A DNA stretch of 38,960 nt from Runella sp. (GTDB lineage: Bacteria > Bacteroidota > Bacteroidia > Cytophagales > Spirosomataceae): the NCBI RefSeq assembly GCF_027484545.1, contig NZ_JAIXST010000059.1, forward strand, positions 1 to 38,960. The letters are read 5' to 3'. Made by a program: the position numbers and the translations under genes. The first letter of the stretch is position 1, and every line of letters starts with the position of its first letter. Below the pieces are notes generated by a model. That model was given only the letters and a program-made list of their open reading frames with translations, was not told the DNA's origin and did no database searches. Below, piece by piece: positions 16,627 through 23,270 of the stretch.

Positions 16627-17619
16627 ATGAATGAATCTTTAAAAAATCCCCCCATTGGGGGCAAGGGGGCTCTTACTTGGGAACTTGCCCACTTGGCGCA
16701 TGTCGAACTGCTAACGCCTAAATTGGATGAAAGTATTCATTTTTTTACTGAACTGATGGGAATGTCGGTTTCCGAAATCAAGGGAAATTCAGCCTATTTG
16801 CGTGCGTATGACGACTACGAACATCATTCATTGAAACTAACTGCCCACAAACATTCGGGTATAGGTCATTTTGCATGGCGAACCCGTAGCCCCGAATCAC
16901 TTGAAGCAAGAGCAAAAGCAATTGAAGCGGCAGGATTAGGCATCGGCTGGGAAGACCATGAATGCGGCTATGGCAAAGCCTATAAATTTCGTTATCCCGA
17001 TGGACATATTTGCGAAATATACTTCGATACGCACAAATATAAAGCCGAAAGCGAAAACAAATCTGCCCTAAAAAATACCGCAAGCAAATTTCCTGGAAGA
17101 GGAATGAATGTCCGCAGAATTGACCACCTCAATCTGTTAGCAAAAGATATTGTGGCATTCAGAGATTTCCAGTTTGGTGTACTGGGAGGTAGAATGACCG
17201 AAACAATCATTTTCGATGACCAGCCCAAGGGTATTTGGGTATCGGTCAATTCAAAATCGTATGACTTGGCCATTACCGAAGACCATTCGGGATTAAACGG
17301 GCGTTTTCACCACCTTACGTATGCTGTCAATAGTCGAGAAGAAGTGCTTCTGGCAGCAGATATTGCTTTGGAAAATGGGGTATTTATCGAAACAGGCCCA
17401 CACAAGCATGCCATTCAACAAACCTTTTTCTTGTATCTCTACGAACCAGGCGGCAATCGCATCGAAATTGCCAATCCAACGGCAAGGTTGATATTAGACC
17501 CTGATTATGAAACAATTGTGTGGAACAAAGAAGAACGCATGAAAGGACAGGCTTGGGGGCTAAAAACCGTAGAAAGTTTTCATACCAGAGGCACACCCAT
17601 ACCTGATGAGCTGATGTGA
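16627..17619 (+). CDS. Type I extradiol (catechol 2,3-dioxygenase-like) VOC dioxygenase
   Basis: The 330-residue protein has two vicinal-oxygen-chelate repeats (about residues 22-136 and 162-290), as in XylE/BphC. The iron ligands are visible in the C-terminal half: H167 (RRIDHLNLL), the RFHHLTYAV histidine (H228/229) and E280 (GGNRIEI). H261 in GPHKHAIQQ and the tyrosine of FFLYLYEP match catalytic positions of XylE. It should cleave an aromatic diol next to the hydroxyls with O2. In this operon the likely substrate is gallate or a related phenol, although known gallate dioxygenases belong to an unrelated type II family. Residues about 7-16 (NPPIGGKGAL) are encoded by a palindromic repeat and are not part of the family sequence. 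Confidence 0.88.
   Translation: MNESLKNPPIGGKGALTWELAHLAHVELLTPKLDESIHFFTELMGMSVSEIKGNSAYLRAYDDYEHHSLKLTAHKHSGIGHFAWRTRSPESLEARAKAIEAAGLGIGWEDHECGYGKAYKFRYPDGHICEIYFDTHKYKAESENKSALKNTASKFPGRGMNVRRIDHLNLLAKDIVAFRDFQFGVLGGRMTETIIFDDQPKGIWVSVNSKSYDLAITEDHSGLNGRFHHLTYAVNSREEVLLAADIALENGVFIETGPHKHAIQQTFFLYLYEPGGNRIEIANPTARLILDPDYETIVWNKEERMKGQAWGLKTVESFHTRGTPIPDELM
16647..16671 (-). repeat. C5/G5 palindromic element copy 2
   Basis: This is an inverted copy relative to copy 1 (reverse strand AGCCCCCTTGCCCCCAATGG plus G and A). It lies in frame near the start of the dioxygenase gene. Confidence 0.85.
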
Positions 17620-17644
17620 GTGATGAATAAATAAATCCGTGAAA

Positions 17645-17698
17645 ATCTGTTTAATCAGTGTCATCCGTGTGCCATTATTTGACGCTGATTAAACAGAT
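17645..17698. repeat. Intergenic palindrome (TTAATCAG word)
   Basis: ATCTGTTTAATCAGTGTCA (17645-17663) and TGACGCTGATTAAACAGAT (17680-17698) are inverted copies with one mismatch. The centre includes TCCGTGTGCC. From memory, this is a common intergenic repeat word in many bacteria. It sits between the dioxygenase and M19 genes. Confidence 0.75.
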
Positions 17699-17713
17699 AT
17701 AAAAACAAGCAGT

Positions 17714-19354
17714 ATGAAATTAACACGAGAAGAATGGAGCCGGAGAACATTTATTCTCTCTTTAACAGGAACGGTAATGGTATTGAACCACACGTTATCA
17801 TGGGCAAATAATGCTCTCCCTGAGCTTGTCGAAGGGGAACTTGACCCAAGAGTAGCTAAGATTGTAGCCAAAACAATGGCAATAGATACGCATAATCACG
17901 TGGATGTGCGAATCTATCCGGACCAACCCCTGCCAAAATATGATTTGTTGAATGATTTTCAAAAATCGGGGTTGGCGGCTATTGTCATGACTTTTGCCGT
18001 TGACTACCAAAAACTGCAAAATGAAGGTGACGGCTATACTCGTTTTATCAATGGATTAGATTCGGCGGATAAACTGCTCAATGAATACGATTTGAAGCGT
18101 TCCCTGAATTTAGCTGACCTAAAATCAGCATTAACAAAGAAGGAACCTGCTATTATTCAAGCGGTTGAAGGTGGACATTTTTTGGAAGGGAAAATCGAAA
18201 GACTCAAAATAGCCTATGATCGTGGTTTAAGAGTCCTCGGATTATTACACGACAACGATGCTTCTGTTCCGTTGGGTGATATTTATACTATTTCTGGAAC
18301 GGCGTCAACCAGCGGAACAGCTGTTTTTCCACTTACTTTTGGTGGGCAATCTTGTTCTTTATCCTTAACCGTCAGTCCTACAGGATCCAGTACAACAAGC
18401 AGTGCCACCGTTTTTCCAGCCTTTACCGTTGGCAATGGTAACACTGCCCAAATAGTAGCTGCTGCCAATACATTTTTAGCTACTTTAGACGCAACGCAAA
18501 AAACTGCCGTATTACTTGATTTTACAAGTACCAAAAAATCGGTTTGGTCGAATTTCCCCATTTCAGATGTTACCCGAAATGGAATACTGACAGGTACAAT
18601 GACTGCGGCTCAACGGACAGCAGCCTACAACTTAGTTGCCATGCTTTGTAGCCAATACGGATATGAAGAATTAGGAAAAACAATGGTAGCTGACCAATAC
18701 TTGGTAGATACCACTAAACCAAGTTGGACTGGCGGAACGACTAATTATGCCATTGCTATTTTTGGAACACCTTCTACAACGGCTCCTTGGATGATTCAAT
18801 ATGGTGGGCATCACATGGCCATTAATGCTACTATTGTTGGCTCAAACAATGTCTTTACTCCCTCTCTAACTGGTGCTCAACCTACCTCATTTACGTCTAA
18901 TGGCACTACCGTTAGGGTGTGGGCGAATCAAACTGACAAAGGATTTGCACTCGTAAATGCCCTAACAGCTGCGCAACAAACTAAAGCAGTCTTAAATTAT
19001 ACCGTCAGTGATTTGGTATTAGGACCGGGCAATGATGGTAAAACGATTGTGCCAGAAGGAATAAAAGGCTCTGATTTAACAGCTGCTCAACAGACACAAT
19101 TGCTTGATTTGATCAGTGAGTGGACAAATATTGCTAATACTGCTGCCGCAACGGCCAAATTAGCCGAAATAAAAGTAAACATTGCCGACACTTATTTTGC
19201 ATGGAGTGGCCCGCTAACGGCTGGAAGTGTTGTTTACTTTCGTATTCAGGGTCCAACAGTAATTATTGAGTATTCATCTCAGCAAAAGAACGCTGCTCAT
19301 ATTCATAACATGTACCGTGATCCAACTAATGATTACGGCAAAAAACTATTGTAG
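17714..19354 (+). CDS. Chimeric ORF: N-terminal M19 dipeptidase fragment joined to a DUF3500 C-terminal part
   Basis: Residues 1-191 are an exported M19 (membrane dipeptidase) protein: a twin-arginine signal (WSRRTFILSL, residues 8-17), metal motif DTHNHVDV (58-65) and the bridging glutamate in QAVEGGH (E152). The match ends at VPLGDIYT, losing the distal histidine ligands. From about residue 192 the sequence becomes an extracellular-repeat piece (ISGTASTSGTAVFPLTFGGQ) and then a DUF3500 domain (MTAAQRTAAYNLVAML, APWMIQYGGHHMAINATIV, NDYGKKLL). The two parts are in frame, with the junction near 18282-18292, where TATACT would suit both. The dipeptidase half cannot be active. Residues about 34-42 (ALPELVEGE) come from another repeat word. 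The foreign part seems to continue through the next gene, to about 20010. Confidence 0.8.
   Translation: MKLTREEWSRRTFILSLTGTVMVLNHTLSWANNALPELVEGELDPRVAKIVAKTMAIDTHNHVDVRIYPDQPLPKYDLLNDFQKSGLAAIVMTFAVDYQKLQNEGDGYTRFINGLDSADKLLNEYDLKRSLNLADLKSALTKKEPAIIQAVEGGHFLEGKIERLKIAYDRGLRVLGLLHDNDASVPLGDIYTISGTASTSGTAVFPLTFGGQSCSLSLTVSPTGSSTTSSATVFPAFTVGNGNTAQIVAAANTFLATLDATQKTAVLLDFTSTKKSVWSNFPISDVTRNGILTGTMTAAQRTAAYNLVAMLCSQYGYEELGKTMVADQYLVDTTKPSWTGGTTNYAIAIFGTPSTTAPWMIQYGGHHMAINATIVGSNNVFTPSLTGAQPTSFTSNGTTVRVWANQTDKGFALVNALTAAQQTKAVLNYTVSDLVLGPGNDGKTIVPEGIKGSDLTAAQQTQLLDLISEWTNIANTAAATAKLAEIKVNIADTYFAWSGPLTAGSVVYFRIQGPTVIIEYSSQQKNAAHIHNMYRDPTNDYGKKLL
17816..17837. repeat. PELVEG-encoding palindromic word inside the M19 gene
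   Basis: CCCTGAGCTTGTCGAAGGG lies in frame between the twin-arginine signal and the mature domain. It encodes PELVEG. From memory this word is widespread as a short palindromic repeat in bacterial genomes, mostly between genes. Confidence 0.6.
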
Positions 19355-19355
19355 C

Positions 19356-20000
19356 ATGACTTTGAGAAGTATCCTATTGGTAGGTGTCTTATGTTGGTTT
19401 TTACCTGAATCAATATTGGCCCATCGTTTAGATGAGCTTCTTCAGTCATCCTACATCATGATTGCCCCTGATCAAATAAGTATTGAAATTATTTTAACTC
19501 CTGGGGCTACTATTGCCTCGGGCGTTTTTCAGGCAATAGACAATGACCATGATGGGAAGCTATCTGTTGATGAAAAAAGGATATATGCTAAAAAAGTATT
19601 GAACAATACCTATTTAAAAATTGATGGCAAAGAACAGAAATTAGTTTTGTTTGATGTGTCATGCTCACCCTTGCAGGATTTAAAAGAAGGTGTTGGAAAA
19701 ATTCGGTTGTTGGTTTCGGCAGAAATAAATGATGACCTATCAAAACATCAACTTTATTATATGAACACTTTTGAACCTATGATGAGTGTTTATACGATTA
19801 ATGCACTGATGCCTAACTCAAAAGAAATAAAAATTCTTAAACAAGAAAGAGAGCAAAATCAATTTGAAATTTATATTGACTATCAACAGTTAGTCAACCA
19901 TCCATTTCGATATAAAGTATGGTTGTTCTCAGGCGTGTTTATCATCTTATCGTTCCTACTTTTTCTTACGTTTAAACGCTCAAAAAACGTGGGTACTTGA
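19356..20000 (+). CDS. EF-hand-containing exported membrane-anchored protein of unknown function
   Basis: I chose ATG 19356, one base after the preceding stop, because it gives a good signal peptide (LRSILLVGVLCWFLPESILA). An upstream ATG at 19266 would overlap the DUF3500 domain. The 214-residue product has HRLDELLQSSYIMIAPDQIS, then an EF-hand-like loop DNDHDGKLSVDE (62-73), and a C-terminal membrane helix (about 186-204) followed by basic residues. Similar HRLDE... proteins with one calcium loop are uncharacterised. It is probably exported and anchored by its C-terminus. Tight spacing links it to the DUF3500 part, and I infer that both arrived together. Its AT-rich codon use looks different from galB and the esterase. 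Confidence 0.8.
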   Translation: MTLRSILLVGVLCWFLPESILAHRLDELLQSSYIMIAPDQISIEIILTPGATIASGVFQAIDNDHDGKLSVDEKRIYAKKVLNNTYLKIDGKEQKLVLFDVSCSPLQDLKEGVGKIRLLVSAEINDDLSKHQLYYMNTFEPMMSVYTINALMPNSKEIKILKQEREQNQFEIYIDYQQLVNHPFRYKVWLFSGVFIILSFLLFLTFKRSKNVGT

Positions 20001-20021
20001 AAGACTAACCTAAAAAACAAA

Positions 20022-20741
20022 ATGAAAAAGAAGTTATTAGTTTTAGGAGCACACTCCGCCGATTTTGTTTGGCGTTCGGCAGGCGTCATTGCCAAAAGCG
20101 TAGAAGAAGGAGCCGACACACTCGTCATTTGTATGTCGTACGGCGAGCGAGGCGAGTCGGGCGAACTTTGGAAAGAAGATCCAAAACGGACTATAGAAAG
20201 TGTAAAAGCCATCCGTCACGAACAAGCCCAAAAAGCCGCCGATATTTTGGGTACGCCCATTCAATTTTTAGATTGGGGCGATTATCCAATGTTGATTTCA
20301 AACGAGCGTATTGAACAACTCACCCAAATCATTGGCGATTTCGAGCCAACGGTTATTCTGACCCATACCGCCAAAGACCCCTATAATCCCGACCACCCCT
20401 TGGCGTATCAGGCTACGGAAAGAGCTAGGTTATTGTCGTGTGGCGCAGGCGTACCCAGTGCATTCAAAAACATAGACCCGCCTATGTGGTATTCATTTGA
20501 GCCACATCAACCTGAAATCTGCGAATTTTTGCCAGATACCTTTGTCGATATTTCGTCGGTTTTTGAGAAGAAACTGGCAGCAATGGATAGCATGGGCGCT
20601 CAAAAATACCTGAGAGATTACTACGCCGAATTGGCCTCCAGAAGAGCTAATCATGCCAGAAGAAATTCGGGTAAAACAGAAGTGAAGTATGCCGAAGCAT
20701 TCCAAAGTCATGTACCAAGGGTCATCAACTCGATTTTTTAA
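20022..20741 (+). CDS. galB: GalB-like 4-oxalomesaconate hydratase (PIG-L/LmbE family)
   Basis: The 239-residue protein belongs to the PIG-L/LmbE metal-dependent family, with the first metal motif as GAHSADFVWR (H11, D14) instead of the AHPDD of deacetylases. The HSADF form with a following W-R is, to my knowledge, characteristic of GalB, the hydratase that adds water to 4-oxalomesaconate in gallate breakdown. The second motif is DPYNPDHPLAYQ (D124, H125). The C-terminal ASRRANHARRNSG is also typical. It is cytoplasmic. RraA/CHA-aldolase-like and PrpF/GalD-like proteins are encoded just downstream, which supports the call. The upstream neighbour is probably an inserted foreign piece. Confidence 0.8.
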   Translation: MKKKLLVLGAHSADFVWRSAGVIAKSVEEGADTLVICMSYGERGESGELWKEDPKRTIESVKAIRHEQAQKAADILGTPIQFLDWGDYPMLISNERIEQLTQIIGDFEPTVILTHTAKDPYNPDHPLAYQATERARLLSCGAGVPSAFKNIDPPMWYSFEPHQPEICEFLPDTFVDISSVFEKKLAAMDSMGAQKYLRDYYAELASRRANHARRNSGKTEVKYAEAFQSHVPRVINSIF

Positions 20742-20887
20742 AAATGCAACGTCGAATATTTTGAATGATTGATAGATAAAAAAGGCTTATTCAAAGATTT
20801 AAAACTAAAAATCCGAAAAGTAGCCTCTATTTTAAGGTAGGATTGACTCTTCTATTCTTCACTGCAACCTTTAATACGATTCAAACT

Positions 20888-22546
20888 ATGAAAGCATCAA
20901 GACGTAATTTCATCCAATCTTTAGGGGTTGGAGTAACCGGCTTAGGAATGGCGCAGCAGGCAGCGGCCACTACTTTCGAGCCGCCCAAGTCAACAAAGCC
21001 AAATGGGGATGACCAAATTCTATTTGTAGGAGATAACATTGCCGTCTCCAACACCGAATTTGGCAAAGTAAGAGGTTTTGTCCTTCGAGGAATTACTACC
21101 TTCTTGGGCATTCCTTATGGAGCAGATACATCGGGCAAAAATCGTTTTATGCCACCTCAAAAACCTGCTCCTTGGTCAGACGTCAAACCCGCAGTGTGGT
21201 GGGGAAATACGGCACCTCAAATCATGGAAAAACGCTACTCCAATGTCTATGCCTCCTTTGTTGACCACTGGAACTACGACGATGTTTCGGAAGATTGCCT
21301 AAAAATCAACGTCTGGACACCAGCCTTAGATACCCAAAAACGTCCCGTAATGGTTTGGTTGCACGGTGGAGGTTTTGTGAATGGAAACGGCATTGAACAG
21401 GACGGTTATCATGGCGAAAACATCGCCCGCCTTGGCAATGTCGTATTCTGCTCGCTCAACCACCGACTCGGGTCATTGGGATATAGCCATTTAAAAGCGG
21501 CAGGTGGGCATCCTGCTTCGGGCAATGTGGGCAACTTGGATATGGTGGCTGCCCTCGAATGGGTAAAAAATAACATAGCCAACTTCGGAGGTGACCCTAC
21601 CAACGTGACCATCATGGGGCAGTCGGGCGGGGGTTCCAAAGTCACAACTCTGATGAATATGCCATCCGCGAAAGGACTTTTCCACAAGGCAGTTGTATTG
21701 AGCGGTGGCTCATTGGCCGGCGTCAATAAAGAGTATGCCGAAAAACTAGGATTGAAAATAATGGAGGAAGCGGGTCTGAAACCCGGAGAAATAGCAAAGT
21801 TGCAACAAATTCCGTGGCGCGAATACATAGACATCGCCGACAGAGCGGTTGCCAAAATGGCGGATGAAGCAAAGCGACTCAATATCCAAAGAGGCGGTTA
21901 TTCCCCCGTAGCCGATGGTGAGTACCTGAACGACGGTACGTTTTTTAGTGATGCAAACCACTTCTCGGCCGATATTCCATTGATGATATGCTCTACTTTC
22001 AACGAGCAAAGCCCCAGCCGTACCGATGCGACTTTAGAAAGTGTAACTTTAGCAGACGTAAAAGAAAAGATCAAAACTCGTTTTGGTGATAAATCGGGAG
22101 AAATCGTAGATGCTTATGCTAAAACATTCCCCAAAGCGCGCCCGATTGAACTGTGGACGATGATTCTTTCTAACCGTAAAAATGCCGTAGCCATTGCCGA
22201 TGCCAAAACCACTCAGAAAAAAGCTCCCGTCTTTTTAGCTTGGTTTGGTTGGCAACCGCCGCTTTTCGATAATAGAATGCGAGCATTTCATTGCAGTGAT
22301 ATTTGTTTTTGGTTATACAATACTGATTTGATGCTTACCCATACGGGCGGAGGCAAGCGTCCGCGGGCATTGTCTGAAAAGATGTCGAAATCGTTGATTG
22401 GTTTCATGAAAACAGGTAACCCCAACGGCGGCGGGCTACCCACTTGGAAAACCTATTCCACTCAAAATGGTGAAACGATGATTTTGGATGATGTACCGGC
22501 GCTCGCCAACGATCCCGACCGCGAAGCCAGAAAAGCATTAGCTTAA
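20888..22546 (+). CDS. Type-B carboxylesterase, twin-arginine exported
   Basis: I chose ATG 20888 because it directly precedes a twin-arginine signal (ASRRNFIQSLGVG); an upstream ATG at 20843 would add 15 residues. The 552-residue protein is a carboxylesterase type B. It shows FLGIPYG, SEDCLKINVWTP, the oxyanion loop WLHGGGFVNG and the nucleophile elbow GQSGGGSK (Ser246), followed by ALANDPDREARKAL at the end. The nucleophile motif has Gln and Gly where many relatives have Glu and Ala. It would hydrolyse esters in the periplasm or at the surface. Lying among aromatic-catabolic genes, it may act on phenolic esters, complementing the tannase-like enzyme. Confidence 0.9.
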   Translation: MKASRRNFIQSLGVGVTGLGMAQQAAATTFEPPKSTKPNGDDQILFVGDNIAVSNTEFGKVRGFVLRGITTFLGIPYGADTSGKNRFMPPQKPAPWSDVKPAVWWGNTAPQIMEKRYSNVYASFVDHWNYDDVSEDCLKINVWTPALDTQKRPVMVWLHGGGFVNGNGIEQDGYHGENIARLGNVVFCSLNHRLGSLGYSHLKAAGGHPASGNVGNLDMVAALEWVKNNIANFGGDPTNVTIMGQSGGGSKVTTLMNMPSAKGLFHKAVVLSGGSLAGVNKEYAEKLGLKIMEEAGLKPGEIAKLQQIPWREYIDIADRAVAKMADEAKRLNIQRGGYSPVADGEYLNDGTFFSDANHFSADIPLMICSTFNEQSPSRTDATLESVTLADVKEKIKTRFGDKSGEIVDAYAKTFPKARPIELWTMILSNRKNAVAIADAKTTQKKAPVFLAWFGWQPPLFDNRMRAFHCSDICFWLYNTDLMLTHTGGGKRPRALSEKMSKSLIGFMKTGNPNGGGLPTWKTYSTQNGETMILDDVPALANDPDREARKALA

Positions 22547-22557
22547 TTTTTTTAACT

Positions 22558-22593
22558 CCTATGAGGTTTGTTTTCATTCATAAACCTCATAGG
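22558..22593. repeat. Perfect 12-bp inverted repeat after the carboxylesterase gene
   Basis: CCTATGAGGTTT (22558-22569) pairs perfectly with AAACCTCATAGG (22582-22593). It lies within the operon between the esterase and aldolase genes. It may weaken read-through, or be a dispersed intergenic repeat. Confidence 0.75.
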
Positions 22594-22619
22594 ATGAATA
22601 CTGTAATCCACTGTAAAAC

Positions 22620-23252
22620 ATGGATTTAATAAAAGAACTTTCAAAATTTTCAGCCGCTACGATTTGCGAAGCCCTTGGAAACAAAGGCAATTTACCTTCA
22701 GGCATCAAACCTATCGCCGCCAACATGAAAGTCTGCGGCCCGGCCTATACGGTTCAAACCATGCCTCGTGATAATGTTTTGTTACATCGTGCGTATGCAT
22801 ACGCCAAAGCCGGCGATGTCTTAATCGTCCATTGTTCAGGGTTTTATGAGGCCGGTTATTGGGGCGACTTGATGAGTTTGGGGGCTAAAACCAAAGGAAT
22901 CAATGGGTTAGTTATTGACGCATGCGTGCGTGATGCCGATGATATTGAGGCGATGGGTTTTCCGGTTTTCTCAAGAGGTCTATGCATTCGCGGTACGTCA
23001 AATCACGGCGACGGAACGCTCAACGAGCCCATTATCATTGGCGATGTATTGATTCATCCGGGAGATATTGTGGTGGGTGACCGAGACGGTGTCGTGGTAG
23101 TTCCGTTCAATAAAATGGAAGAAACCATCGAAAAAGCTGCCGCCAGAGAAGCCAAAGAAGAACGAACACGAGCCGAACTCAGGAAAGGAAGAACTTCTAT
23201 TCAGATTTATGGGTGGGATAGCCCCCTAACCCCCGATGGGGGAACAACCTAA
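22620..23252 (+). CDS. RraA-family protein, likely 4-carboxy-4-hydroxy-2-oxoadipate aldolase (GalC/LigK-like)
   Basis: The 210-residue protein is of the RraA / HMG-CHA aldolase family. It shows SAATICEALG, CGPAYTVQ, GDVLIVHCSG, YWGDLMSLGAKTKGINGLVI and the substrate/metal motif DACVRDADDI (R104, D105), then GDIVVGDRDGVVVVP. Class II pyruvate aldolases of this fold split 4-carboxy-4-hydroxy-2-oxoadipate into pyruvate and oxaloacetate. The GalB-like and GalD-like neighbours support this rather than a ribonuclease E inhibitor role. The normal end seems to be near IQIYGWD. The last ten residues (SPLTPDGGTT) are encoded by a palindromic repeat, which also leads into the stop codon. Confidence 0.82.
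   Translation: MDLIKELSKFSAATICEALGNKGNLPSGIKPIAANMKVCGPAYTVQTMPRDNVLLHRAYAYAKAGDVLIVHCSGFYEAGYWGDLMSLGAKTKGINGLVIDACVRDADDIEAMGFPVFSRGLCIRGTSNHGDGTLNEPIIIGDVLIHPGDIVVGDRDGVVVVPFNKMEETIEKAAAREAKEERTRAELRKGRTSIQIYGWDSPLTPDGGTT
23219..23244 (+). repeat. C5/G5 palindromic element copy 3
   Basis: TAGCCCCCTAACCCCCGATG and then GGGGAA form the same hairpin unit as copy 1, in the same orientation, at the 3' end of the aldolase-like gene. It is read in frame. Confidence 0.85.
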
Positions 23253-23270
23253 TTATAATGTTATTGTTAT

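Noticed and set aside
19266-19355. Upstream ATG for the EF-hand protein
   Set aside because: It overlaps the end of the DUF3500 domain in another frame and would bury the signal peptide.
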